The notes under the pieces were generated by a model, which was given only the letters and a program-made list of their open reading frames with translations, was not told where the DNA came from and did no database searches. A program made the translations under genes and the position numbers. Below are positions 1 through 8,083 of a DNA stretch of 64,000 nt, piece by piece. Where the stretch lies: NCBI RefSeq assembly GCF_032229225.1, contig NZ_CP135076.1:2213001-2277000 (forward strand), in the 5' to 3' direction. Source of the stretch: Stakelama saccharophila (lineage in GTDB: Bacteria; Pseudomonadota; Alphaproteobacteria; Sphingomonadales; Sphingomonadaceae). How positions within the stretch are numbered: the first letter of the stretch is position 1; each line of letters begins with the position of its first letter.

Positions 1-953
1 CGCGACGATGTGTCCAGTTCCAGCGCGGCGAGTACGTCCTTCGTATCGTCGACGAGCACGACTTCGTGGTTCGGCTCGAACAGGACGCCGATGCCCGGCC
101 AACGGTCGGAAAGGATTGCCGTGCCGCATGCGCCCGCCTCGAACAGCCGCACCGACGGAGACCAGCCGGCCTCGATCATGTCGGCGCGCGTGAGGTTGAG
201 CGTGAAGCGCGATGCGGAATAGAATGCGGCGTGCTCGGCCGGCGGCAGATGGTCGACCCGCTCGACATTTCGCGGCCAGTCGATGCTGTCGGGATATTGC
301 GAACCGGCGACCGCGAAGCGCCGGTCCGGACAGCGGCGCGCCACCTCGATCAGCAGCCGCTCCAGCCCCGGCTGGCGATCGTCGCTATACGTGCCGAGAT
401 AGCTGAGGTCCCAGCGCTTCGGCACGTCGAGCGGCCGATACCGGTCGGTGTCGACGGAGCAGAACAACGCCCGCGCGGACGGCGAGCCGAATTCCTGCTC
501 GATCCGCTGCAGCGTCGGCCCGCCGGTGAAGGAAAGATAGCAATCATAGCCGGCGATCAGATCGCGCGAGACATAGTCGCACGTGCCCCGCTCCAGCGCC
601 GCCAGCGTCACCGGCGTGTCGATGTCGTAAAAGGCGGTGGCGCCGCGTGCGGTCTCCTGCACGAACCGGCCCACCGCAATGCCGTCGGGCACGTAGGAGC
701 CGACGATCACGGCGTCGGCGCCGGCGATCTCCTCGCGCCATTCCGCAAGATCGGCGACCTCGTTATAATAACGCAACCGACAGAAATCGGGCACCTTCAG
801 GTCACGATTGTCGGCATACCAGGGACGGTCCCGCTCCAGGAACAGGATATCGTGCCCGCGCGCGGCCATTGCCGCCAGCAGCGCGCGATAGGTCGTCGCA
901 TGGCCGTTGCCCCAGGAGGACGAGAGGCTGAGCCCCAGAACCACGATATTCAT
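1..953 (-). CDS. CgeB-like glycosyltransferase, C-terminus cut by window edge
   Basis: The frame is open from an ATG at 953 to the window edge, about 317 codons, so the C-terminus is missing. The protein begins MNIVVLGLSLSSSWGNGHAT and continues with a Rossmann-like start and a GHDILFLERD segment, as in CgeB or DUF3880-type glycosyltransferases. A later stretch, SPSVRLFEAGACGTAILSD, is the nucleotide-sugar binding region typical of GT-B enzymes. The N-terminus resembles the next two genes upstream in the operon, so these are tandem paralogues. The start overlaps the stop of the preceding gene by the four bases ATGA, which implies translational coupling. The exact donor and acceptor cannot be told from sequence. 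Confidence 0.85.
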   Translation of the reverse strand, partial: MNIVVLGLSLSSSWGNGHATTYRALLAAMAARGHDILFLERDRPWYADNRDLKVPDFCRLRYYNEVADLAEWREEIAGADAVIVGSYVPDGIAVGRFVQETARGATAFYDIDTPVTLAALERGTCDYVSRDLIAGYDCYLSFTGGPTLQRIEQEFGSPSARALFCSVDTDRYRPLDVPKRWDLSYLGTYSDDRQPGLERLLIEVARRCPDRRFAVAGSQYPDSIDWPRNVERVDHLPPAEHAAFYSASRFTLNLTRADMIEAGWSPSVRLFEAGACGTAILSDRWPGIGVLFEPNHEVVLVDDTKDVLAALELDTSS

Positions 954-2038
954 GCCATCTCCCTTGCTGTTGCATGTGCCTCGCGCAGGACGCGGTCGAC
1001 CTGCTTCCCGCGCAGCGCATAGCTGTGCTCCCGGCGCACGCGTTCGCACGCCGCGGCGCCGATGGCGCGGGCCCGTTCGGGCGTGAGGCTTTCGAGGATT
1101 TCCGCGACGTCGCTCCCGTCGCGCGCGACGAGCACCTCGCGGTCCGGTTCGAGAAACTGTTCGACACCCTTCCACGCGTCGGTGATCAGGCACGCGCCGG
1201 CGCCCGCCGCCTCGAACACCCGCGTCGCGGGCGAATAGCCGACACGCGCCATGGAATCGCGCGCCACGTTGAGCACCGCCAGCGGTGTCGAATTGAACGC
1301 ATTGTGGTCGCCGGTCGCGACATGGCCGAGATGGCGGACATTGCCCGGCATCGCCTTCGTCTCCCAGCCGCTGCCGCCGATCAGGAAGTCGCGGTCCGAC
1401 ATCACGGATGCCGGCTTCAGGAAGAACTCCTCGACGCGCGCTTCGCGGTCGGGCAGCCGATTGCCGAGAAAGGCGAGGTCGCACGCGAACGCCTGGTCCG
1501 GATCGGCGGGGAAGTGCGTGGCGGGGTCGACCGCGTTGTAGATGGGCACGCACGCGCGCGCACCGAATGCGCGATACGCCTCGACCACCGGCGGGCCGCC
1601 GCCATAGGTAAGCACCAGATCGAGATCGGACAGGGCATGGCGCACCGGATGCCCGGCGTCGGCTTCCATCTCGTCGAGCGTCGCGGCGGCGTCGACATCC
1701 CAATAGACGCGCAATGCGTCGCTCCGCGCATTGGCGATCACGCCTTCCAGCAATTCGCGGTCGAACACGCCCACGCCGTTCGCCTTGACGACGATGTCCG
1801 CCTCGCCCGCTTCGGCGAGCACCGCGCGCAATCCCTCCTCGGTCGCCGGATAGACGACGGACCGCGCCCAGTCGGGCGGGTCGATGTCGCGGTGCTGCTG
1901 CCGGTCGAACGCGTCGGGTTCGTAGAAGGTGATGGCATGGCCTTCCCGCGCGAGCGCGTGGAGGATGCCGCGATAATAGGTCGCCGCGCCGTTCCAGTAG
2001 GAGGACAGCAGGCTCGATCCGTAAAAGGCGATCTTCAT
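950..2038 (-). CDS. CgeB-like glycosyltransferase (second tandem copy)
   Basis: This 362-residue protein starts MKIAFYGSSLLSSYWNGAAT, closely parallel to the genes on either side. Near residues 280-300 it has the segment YSPATRVFEAAGAGACLITD, typical of the C-terminal donor-binding half of CgeB-type GT-B glycosyltransferases. It has no signal peptide or membrane segment, so it probably acts in the cytoplasm or on the inner face of the membrane. Both ends overlap neighbours by four bases (ATGA), placing it firmly in the leftward operon. The likely role is adding one sugar to a glycan or glycolipid built by this cluster. Donor and acceptor are unknown. Confidence 0.85.
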   Translation of the reverse strand: MKIAFYGSSLLSSYWNGAATYYRGILHALAREGHAITFYEPDAFDRQQHRDIDPPDWARSVVYPATEEGLRAVLAEAGEADIVVKANGVGVFDRELLEGVIANARSDALRVYWDVDAAATLDEMEADAGHPVRHALSDLDLVLTYGGGPPVVEAYRAFGARACVPIYNAVDPATHFPADPDQAFACDLAFLGNRLPDREARVEEFFLKPASVMSDRDFLIGGSGWETKAMPGNVRHLGHVATGDHNAFNSTPLAVLNVARDSMARVGYSPATRVFEAAGAGACLITDAWKGVEQFLEPDREVLVARDGSDVAEILESLTPERARAIGAAACERVRREHSYALRGKQVDRVLREAHATAREMA

Positions 2039-3147
2039 GCTGCGTCCCTCCCTGCTGTTTCCGGTGCGAGCTGGTGCAGAACCGCCAGCAGTTCGAGCGC
2101 GCGGTGCGCGCAGCTATGCCGCTTGCGGATCGTGTCGAGTCCGCTCCGCGCCAGCTCGCCCCGCAACGCAGGGTCGCGCGCGAGTGCGCGCAGATGGGCG
2201 GTCATCGTGTCGCCGTCGGGCGCGACCAGATAGTCGGTGCCGGGGCGAAACAGTCCTTCGGCGTCGTCCCACGGGGCCGAAACCAGCGGAATGCCGCACG
2301 CCAGCGCCTCGAACACGCGGATCGTCGGAATGCCGGGAAGAACGCTCGCATAATAGCGGCGCGGCACATGGACGGTTGCCATATGCCGCGCAAAGATCGC
2401 GGGCGTGTCGGCATTCGCCGCCCAGCCGTGATACCGGGCGCCGTAGCGTTCCAGCATCGCCTTCGCCGCGTCGGGATAGCGCACGCCGTGGATGTCGAGC
2501 GTCAGTTCCGCAGCGGCTGCCGGCCGCAGCAGAAACCGTTCGATCTCCTCGCTACGCTCGCCATCGCCCCAGTTGCCGATCCAGACTAGCCCGTTGCGCC
2601 CGCCCGCACCGATCGGCGGATGGAAATGCCGAAGGTCGGCCGCTTCGTGCCAGACCCAGACCCGATTCCCCCAGCCCCAGCCGCGATAGACCTCGGCCAG
2701 CGCCTCGCCGAACGCCAGCACGCCGTCATAGCCGTCCAGGTCGAATGCGCGCATCTCCTCCGGCGCGCTCACCGCGCGGTGATGCGTGTCGTGGAACAGC
2801 AGGCGATACCCCGCCCCGGCTGCGCGTTCGCGCCCCAGGCGTGCGACAAGCTCCGGCTCGTTCCACTCGTGCACGATCACGCAGTCGGCATCGGCCGCCA
2901 GCTCCGCCGCGCCTTCCATGCCGTCATAGATAAGCGCCCGCAGCTCGGGATAGGCGTGGCGGAACGCTTCGAGCCCCGCATGGCCGTGGTCGCGCAGCAG
3001 GTTTTCCAGGCTCCATGCCCCATCCCGCTCGCAGGCGACGACCTCGTGCCCGCGCGCCTGCAGTTCGCGCAGAACGCCGCGCAGAAAATGGGCATTGCCG
3101 TGGTTCCAGCAGGAAAGCAGCGAATGGGTGAAATAGACGATCTTCAT
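2035..3147 (-). CDS. CgeB-like glycosyltransferase (third tandem copy)
   Basis: I place the start at the ATG at 3147, which overlaps the upstream stop by ATGA and gives MKIVYFTHSLLSCWNHGNAH, 370 residues. A longer frame continues upstream but only overlaps the preceding gene, and its translation there is arginine- and alanine-rich with no family resemblance. Near residue 285 the segment TIRVFEALACGIPLVSAPW carries the usual GT-B donor-site signature. It is paralogous to the two genes downstream. A string of related but diverged transferases suggests several sugars are added in sequence. No signal peptide is visible. Confidence 0.85.
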   Translation of the reverse strand: MKIVYFTHSLLSCWNHGNAHFLRGVLRELQARGHEVVACERDGAWSLENLLRDHGHAGLEAFRHAYPELRALIYDGMEGAAELAADADCVIVHEWNEPELVARLGRERAAGAGYRLLFHDTHHRAVSAPEEMRAFDLDGYDGVLAFGEALAEVYRGWGWGNRVWVWHEAADLRHFHPPIGAGGRNGLVWIGNWGDGERSEEIERFLLRPAAAAELTLDIHGVRYPDAAKAMLERYGARYHGWAANADTPAIFARHMATVHVPRRYYASVLPGIPTIRVFEALACGIPLVSAPWDDAEGLFRPGTDYLVAPDGDTMTAHLRALARDPALRGELARSGLDTIRKRHSCAHRALELLAVLHQLAPETAGRDAA

Positions 3148-4247
3148 GCCGCCGCCCTCCGCTCGACCGTTTGTGCATAGAGCCGGGTCATCCGTTCGCC
3201 CATGGCGGCGCTGGTGTAGCGCTGCGCGCGCTCGCGGGCCGCCATGCCGAGGCGCGCCCGCGCCGCCGTGTCGCACACGGCCTGCTCGATCGCCTCGACG
3301 AAACCCCGCTCGTCGTCGAGCCCGACGAACAGCGCGGCACCGTCCCACAGCTCGCGAAAGGTATCGATGTCGGACAGGACGAGCGGACACCCCGCAGCCG
3401 CCGCTTCGAGCACGGCAAGACCGAACGGTTCGAAACACGCAGCCGAGACGAAAGCCGGACGCCGCGCCAGTTGCCGGCCGAGTTCGGCGCCCGAGAGCCG
3501 GCCCAGGCGGTGAAGGTTGCGCACCCGGATACGCTCGCCCTGCGGCCCGCAATCGGCGCCGGCGGCGCGAAAGGGGAAGGACAGCCGCCCCGCCACGCGG
3601 TCCAGCAGCCTTACGTTTTTCGCCTGATCCCAGAGCCGTCCGGCGACCAGCGCAAAGTCATGCGCTGCGAGATTCGCGCCGCGTTCGGGAAAATCGCGGC
3701 CATTATGCACCACACTCGGCATGCGCGGAAGTTCGTAGGCCTCTTGCAACCTGCGGGCGAAACTGTGCGACGGCGCCACCATCAGCTCGGCCTCGCTCAG
3801 GCCGCGCCGCATGAGATGGCGATGCCAGGTCATGCCGGACGGCAACGGCTTCCTTTCATACGCGTCCCACCAGGTTGCGACGCAGCCATGCGCCGCGCAG
3901 ATCGCCGGCACGGAGAACCACCTTTCGGCATAGAGCGCGGGACTGTTCACCTGGACGAGATCGGCGCCGACCTCGCGCGCCAGAGCGCCGATGACCCTGC
4001 CGGCCCGCTCGACGGGTTCGGCCGAGGTGCACATCCAGTCGAGCGGAAGGTCGGTCTCCCTCACCGTGAGGCGTGCAATACGCTCCGCCTCGGCGCGCTG
4101 ATCGTCGTCCGGCGCCGGACCCAGTATCGCCAAGGTCGCCGAACCGCCCCGCCGCGAGACGGCGCGCGCCAGTTCGAGCGAATATTGCCAGACCCCGCCC
4201 ACGGCGTCGGCCGTGATCAGGATATGGAACGAGCGCAAATCCGTCAT
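3144..4247 (-). CDS. Glycosyltransferase family 4 protein
   Basis: From the ATG at 4247 the protein is 367 residues and begins MTDLRSFHILITADAVGGVW. The glycine-rich GGVWQYSLELARAVSRRG segment is the usual N-terminal acceptor-side motif of GT4 enzymes. The C-terminal half has FEPFGLAVLEAAAAGCPLV, the E-x7-E retaining-transferase signature, followed by LSDIDTFRELWDGAALFV. Upstream in-frame codons lie inside the neighbouring epimerase gene, and the start overlaps its stop by ATGA. The protein is cytoplasmic or membrane-peripheral. It differs from the three CgeB-like transferases next to it and probably catalyses a separate, retaining step of the same glycan. Confidence 0.88.
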   Translation of the reverse strand: MTDLRSFHILITADAVGGVWQYSLELARAVSRRGGSATLAILGPAPDDDQRAEAERIARLTVRETDLPLDWMCTSAEPVERAGRVIGALAREVGADLVQVNSPALYAERWFSVPAICAAHGCVATWWDAYERKPLPSGMTWHRHLMRRGLSEAELMVAPSHSFARRLQEAYELPRMPSVVHNGRDFPERGANLAAHDFALVAGRLWDQAKNVRLLDRVAGRLSFPFRAAGADCGPQGERIRVRNLHRLGRLSGAELGRQLARRPAFVSAACFEPFGLAVLEAAAAGCPLVLSDIDTFRELWDGAALFVGLDDERGFVEAIEQAVCDTAARARLGMAARERAQRYTSAAMGERMTRLYAQTVERRAAA

Positions 4248-5329
4248 GATGCGGCCGCCTGCCGCTGGGGCGCGCCCACTCCGCCGCGGCTCGTTCCGGC
4301 CGACCGGTAATCGCTCAGCCAGCGCAGGAGCGAGGCCACGCCGTCGCGCCAGGCCGTCTTCTCCGGCAGGTCGAGCGCGGAATCGATCGCTCGCGTATCG
4401 GCGACGAACCAGCGCTGGTCTCCGGGACGCCAATCGGCGTGGCGGACGGTCACGCTGCGGCCCAACATCGCCTCTAGATGCAGGATCACGTCGCGCAGCC
4501 GGACCGCATTGCGCGGCCCGCCGCCCAGATTGAACGCATTGCCCCGCACCGCGTCGATGTTGCGCCATGCGGCGAGATATGCGGCGACGGCGTCGTCGAC
4601 ATCGAGCAGGTCGCGGACCTGTTCGCCGTCGCCGTAAAGCGTGATCGGCTCATCCTCCAGCGCCCGGATCGCGAAATGGGCGACCCATCCCTGATCCTCG
4701 GTGCCCATCTGGCGGTGGCCGTAGATGCAACTCATCCTGAGGACGGCCGCCGGCAGGCCGAAACTGCGCGCATAATCGAGCACATACTGGTCCGCCGCGC
4801 CCTTGGAGCAGCCATAAGGCGTGTGGAAATCGAGCGGCCGGGCCTCGCTCACCCCGTTGGCGGCCAGATCCGGGTCGGTCGGACCATGCCCATGCTGGCC
4901 GAGCGCCATGCCGATATCGCCCAGATCGCCGTAAACCTTGTTGGTGGATGCGAAGACGAGCGGAATTTCCCGTGGTTGCGCGCGCAACGCCTCGAGCAGT
5001 TCGAGCGTGCCCTGCGCATTGACGCGGAAATCCTCGCGCGGGTCGATCATGCTGGTGGTCACCGCGACCTGGGCGGCAAAGTGGAAGGCCGCATCGGCCT
5101 GCGACACCGCGTCCCACAGGGTGTCACGGTCGGAAAGATCGGCAACGACCGGCACGATCGCCTGCCCGTGCCTCTGCTGCAACCAGCGCAGATTGTCCTC
5201 CACGCCCTTGCGAGCAAGTTTGTCGAACACGATGACGCGGCATCCCTCTCGGGCAAGCCGGTCGGCGAGGTTCGATCCGATGAAACCGGCGCCGCCGGTG
5301 ATGAGAATGGTCTGCTGCCTGTTGCTCAT
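4244..5329 (-). CDS. NAD-dependent epimerase/dehydratase, CDP-paratose 2-epimerase-like
   Basis: This 361-residue extended short-chain dehydrogenase starts with the NAD-binding motif ITGGAGFIGSNLADRL. It has the segment FASTNKVYGDLGD and the catalytic pair in TPYGCSKGAADQYV (YxxxK). The 'STNKVYG' block and the following serine-lysine spacing are reminiscent of CDP-tyvelose or CDP-paratose 2-epimerases, but nucleotide specificity cannot be proven from sequence. Its likely role is making or epimerising a nucleotide sugar for the downstream glycosyltransferases. It overlaps both neighbours by four bases. Confidence 0.86.
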   Translation of the reverse strand: MSNRQQTILITGGAGFIGSNLADRLAREGCRVIVFDKLARKGVEDNLRWLQQRHGQAIVPVVADLSDRDTLWDAVSQADAAFHFAAQVAVTTSMIDPREDFRVNAQGTLELLEALRAQPREIPLVFASTNKVYGDLGDIGMALGQHGHGPTDPDLAANGVSEARPLDFHTPYGCSKGAADQYVLDYARSFGLPAAVLRMSCIYGHRQMGTEDQGWVAHFAIRALEDEPITLYGDGEQVRDLLDVDDAVAAYLAAWRNIDAVRGNAFNLGGGPRNAVRLRDVILHLEAMLGRSVTVRHADWRPGDQRWFVADTRAIDSALDLPEKTAWRDGVASLLRWLSDYRSAGTSRGGVGAPQRQAAAS

Positions 5330-6441
5330 GCCACCAGCCCTCGCCGTTCCAGTTCGTCGCGGGCTCGCTCGACGCCGTCTTCTGCCTCCTGCTCCCGGAC
5401 CCAGTCGGCGATCTCGGCAAGGCCGGCGTCGAAATCCTCCTTCGCCTCGAAATCGAGCCCCTCGCGCGCCCTGGACGTGTCGGCAAAACAGTGACGGATG
5501 TCGCCGGTACGCGTCTTGCCGACGATCTCGGGCTCGATGGTATCGCGGTCCATCGCCCGGCCGAGCTTGATCGCGATCTCGTATATCGACCGGTCGCGGC
5601 CGGACCCGATGTTGAACGTCTCACCGGATATGCCGGGCTTCTCAAGCGCGTCGGCGAAAGCGCGGGCGACGTCGCGGACGTGCACGAAATCGCGGCGCTG
5701 CTCGCCATCCTCGAAGATCAGCGGTGGTTGTTCGTTCAGATAGCGCGAGGCGAAGATCGCCAGCACGCCGGTATAGGGATTGGATAGCGCCTGGCCGGGT
5801 CCGAACACGTTGAACAGACGCAGGCAGACGCTTTCCATGCCGTAAGAGCCGGACAGGATATGGGTCAGCCGCTCCTGAACATATTTGTTCAGCGCATAAA
5901 CCGATTGCAGCGCCGGACGCTTGGTTTCCGGCGTCGGCAGCGGTTCCAGCGGCCGCCCTTCCGCATCGAGGGGGTTCCACTCCTTTTCACCCTCGCGCAT
6001 CGCTTCGCGCACGGCATCCTCGACGCGTTCGCCGCCGGCCGTCCGGTACAGCCCCTCGCCATAGATGCTCATCGACGATGCGGTCACCACCCGCCGCACC
6101 GGCTGCCCGATCAGTTTCTCGAACAGCGTCGCGGTGCCGAGATCGTTGACGCCGGTATAGCGCGTCACCTCGTACATGGACTGGCCGACGCCGACCTCCG
6201 CCGCAAGGTGGATGACGGAACCGACGCCGTCGACGGCACGCGCGACCGCCTCCCCGTCGCGAATATCGCCCCGCAGGAATTCGGCACCCCGGATCATCGG
6301 GTCCAGTTCGGGATCGGGTCCATGAACCTGCGGGATGAGGCTGTCGATGATCCGTACCGCATACCCCCGTTCGAGCAGTTCCGCCGTGACATGCCGGCCG
6401 ATGAAGCCAGCACCACCAGTAACCAAGACCGCTTCGCTCAT
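5326..6441 (-). CDS. NAD-dependent epimerase, dTDP-L-rhamnose 4-epimerase-like
   Basis: First gene of the leftward operon, 371 residues, starting at the ATG at 6441. It has VLVTGGAGFIGRHV for NAD binding, ASSMSIYGEG as the serine-bearing strand, and YALNKYVQE as YxxxK. The early segment DSLIPQVHGPDPE and the SSMSIYGEG block are typical of dTDP-L-rhamnose 4-epimerases of the WbiB type, which would yield dTDP-6-deoxy-L-talose. A UDP-glucose 4-epimerase activity is the alternative. It begins right after an AT-rich divergent promoter region, so it probably sets the expression of the whole leftward operon. Confidence 0.86.
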   Translation of the reverse strand: MSEAVLVTGGAGFIGRHVTAELLERGYAVRIIDSLIPQVHGPDPELDPMIRGAEFLRGDIRDGEAVARAVDGVGSVIHLAAEVGVGQSMYEVTRYTGVNDLGTATLFEKLIGQPVRRVVTASSMSIYGEGLYRTAGGERVEDAVREAMREGEKEWNPLDAEGRPLEPLPTPETKRPALQSVYALNKYVQERLTHILSGSYGMESVCLRLFNVFGPGQALSNPYTGVLAIFASRYLNEQPPLIFEDGEQRRDFVHVRDVARAFADALEKPGISGETFNIGSGRDRSIYEIAIKLGRAMDRDTIEPEIVGKTRTGDIRHCFADTSRAREGLDFEAKEDFDAGLAEIADWVREQEAEDGVERARDELERRGLVA

Positions 6442-6472
6442 TCGTGCCTCTCAAATCCCGTTCAACATAAAT

Positions 6473-6521
6473 GTAAGTACAAATCCATGTTATTAATCTA
6501 TGTTACACGCTTTGTACTTAC
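6473..6521. repeat. Perfect 11-bp inverted repeat, likely operator
   Basis: GTAAGTACAAA at 6473-6483 is exactly repeated in inverted form, TTTGTACTTAC, at 6511-6521, with 27 bases between. There is no T-run after either arm, so a terminator is unlikely. Its position just upstream of the leftward epimerase start fits an operator or a looped regulator site. The pairing was read directly from the bases. Confidence 0.6.
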
Positions 6522-6590
6522 CTTCGCAGCATCTAATCAGATTAGGTATGTCTTTGTTCCATTACGCATCCGAATTTAATGAATATTCGT

Positions 6591-6615
6591 GGAACGGAAT
6601 TCTGGTGCGCAGGTT
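6591..6615 (+). promoter_or_regulatory. Possible EcfG-type promoter for rightward operon
   Basis: GGAAC at 6591-6595 is followed after 16 bases by GGTT at 6612-6615. The alphaproteobacterial EcfG (general stress sigma factor) consensus is GGAAC-N16/17-CGTT, so this has one mismatch. It lies about 55 bases before the first start codon of the rightward operon. It is a candidate only; one-mismatch matches can occur by chance. Confidence 0.35.
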
Positions 6616-6671
6616 TGTAGCTGGGACACGGCGCCCTTGCGGCGCCTTCGCTCGCAACCGATCGGAGGGGA

Positions 6672-7271
6672 TTGTTGAACACGCGTATCCTGCTCATTCG
6701 CCATGCCGCCCATGAGGACCTCGGGGTTCGCCTGACCGGGCGGCGTTGCGGTGTCGCGCTGACCAAGGCCGGACACGAGCAGGCTTGTCACCTGGCGGAA
6801 CATGTGGCCGGTGAGGACATCGCGGCCCTGCAGGCCAGCCCCACCCACCGCGCCTTGCAGACGGCGGCCATCGTCGGCGGCCGCACCGGTCTCGGCGTTC
6901 AAACCACGGCAGCACTGGACGAGATCGATTTCGGCGGATGGACCGGGCGCCGCTATGCCGAACTGGAGCGCGACAGCCGGTGGCAGGCCTGGAATGTGGA
7001 ACGCGAAACCGGCGTGACGGCCGGCGGCGAATCCATGGCCGGAGTGCTGCACCGCCTGCGCTGCCACCTGAAACGAACGTCCGAGCGTTTCCATGACCGT
7101 ACCGTCGCCATGGTGACCCACTGCGACATCATCCGCACGCTGGTTGCCGACATTCTGGGCCTGTCGCTCAACGCGGTCCACCGGTTCGACATTCCGCCCG
7201 CATCGGTCAGCCGTATCCTGGCAGGCGATTGCGGCGGCAAGGTTATCAGCCTGAACGAGACGCTCCAATGA
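6672..7271 (+). CDS. Histidine phosphatase family protein
   Basis: This protein of about 199 residues of the phosphoglycerate-mutase-like superfamily starts at a TTG. Two TTG codons, at 6672 and 6675, follow a GGAGGGG ribosome site; 6675 has the better spacing, and no ATG precedes the catalytic motif. The catalytic histidine lies in LLIRHAAHE, with alanine where RHG is usual. Later parts are SPTHRALQTA, the acidic EIDFGGWTG and the second histidine in MVTHCDIIR. The family includes phosphatases of sugar and cyclitol phosphates. Next to an inositol-3-phosphate synthase, dephosphorylation of inositol phosphate is an attractive but unproven role. Its stop overlaps the next start by ATGA. Confidence 0.85.
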   Translation: MLNTRILLIRHAAHEDLGVRLTGRRCGVALTKAGHEQACHLAEHVAGEDIAALQASPTHRALQTAAIVGGRTGLGVQTTAALDEIDFGGWTGRRYAELERDSRWQAWNVERETGVTAGGESMAGVLHRLRCHLKRTSERFHDRTVAMVTHCDIIRTLVADILGLSLNAVHRFDIPPASVSRILAGDCGGKVISLNETLQ

Positions 7272-8083
7272 CCAGTATTTCCAACCTGACCGAAACACGC
7301 AGCACGGAAGATCTCCGCCAGCGGGTCCATGCGCTCGCGCCCTGGTTCCAGAACATCGACCTCGGCCAGGGCATTCATACCGCGCCCGATCATTTCCTGG
7401 GCGATTATCCGCGGGTGAAGTTCGATCATTTCGCCCATGCGCTGCCGAACGATCTGAACGGCGCCTCGGTGCTCGACATCGGCTGCAATGCAGGCTTCTA
7501 TTCGGTCGAGATGAAGCGGCGCGGGGCCGGCCGGGTGCTCGGCATCGACAGCGACGACCGTTATCTGGCACAGGCCAGGCTGGTGGCCGAGACGCTCGGC
7601 TTCGACGATATCGAGTTCCGCAACCTGTCGGTCTATGACATCGCCACGCTGGGACGGCGCTTCGACCTCGTGATCTTCATGGGGGTGCTCTATCACCTGC
7701 GCCACCCGCTGCTCGCCCTGGATCTGATCCGCGAGCATGTGGCCGGCGACCGCATGTTGTTCCAGACGATGCAGCAAGGTTCGGTCGACGTGCTGCAGGT
7801 GCCCGAGGACCAGCCCTTTCACCGCCCCGGCACGACCGCGCCGCCGACCTGCTTCGACAATCCCGCTTATCCGAAGATGCATTTCATCGAGCGCGAGTTC
7901 GCGCACGACTGGACCAATTGGTGGGCGCCCAACGCCGCGTGCAGCCAGGCCATGCTGCGCGCAGCCGGATTCGCGGTCGAGGCGCAGCCCGAACCGGAAG
8001 TCTATCTCTGCCGCATCGCCGACGTGCCCTATGCCGAATACGGGCCGGCCGCGGTTTATCCAGCAAGGGGGACGAACGCGTGA
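7268..8083 (+). CDS. SAM-dependent methyltransferase, TIGR04290-like
   Basis: The start at 7268 overlaps the upstream stop by ATGA and gives a 271-residue protein. The SAM-binding core is VLDIGCNAGFYSVEMKRRGA followed by the acidic LGIDSD. Other blocks are IHTAPDHFLGDYP near the N-terminus and FMGVLYHLRHPLLALDL after the fourth strand. The layout resembles CmoB-like enzymes and the family I recall as TIGR04290 (Rta_06860 family), found beside glycosyltransferase genes. It is probably a cytoplasmic O-methyltransferase that modifies the glycan or cyclitol made by the cluster. The substrate is unknown. Confidence 0.85.
   Translation: MTSISNLTETRSTEDLRQRVHALAPWFQNIDLGQGIHTAPDHFLGDYPRVKFDHFAHALPNDLNGASVLDIGCNAGFYSVEMKRRGAGRVLGIDSDDRYLAQARLVAETLGFDDIEFRNLSVYDIATLGRRFDLVIFMGVLYHLRHPLLALDLIREHVAGDRMLFQTMQQGSVDVLQVPEDQPFHRPGTTAPPTCFDNPAYPKMHFIEREFAHDWTNWWAPNAACSQAMLRAAGFAVEAQPEPEVYLCRIADVPYAEYGPAAVYPARGTNA

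Larger units (their letters stand above)
6442..6671. promoter_or_regulatory. AT-rich divergent promoter region with inverted repeats
   Basis: These 230 bases separate the two divergent operons of the glycan cluster. The part from about 6455 to 6600 is clearly richer in A and T than the flanking coding DNA. It holds three nested or adjacent inverted repeats: an 11-base pair (6473-6483 with 6511-6521), CTAATC-A-GATTAG (6533-6545), and GTTCCA (6556-6561) with TGGAAC (6590-6595), the last enclosing CGAAT/ATTCG. No coding frame of interest was seen. The layout suggests a shared regulator binding site controlling both directions; the protein is not identifiable. Confidence 0.6.

Noticed and set aside
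3148..3552. N-terminal extension of the third CgeB-like transferase
   Set aside because: It lies wholly inside the GT4 gene and translates to low-complexity Arg/Ala sequence; the ATG at 3147 is coupled by ATGA.
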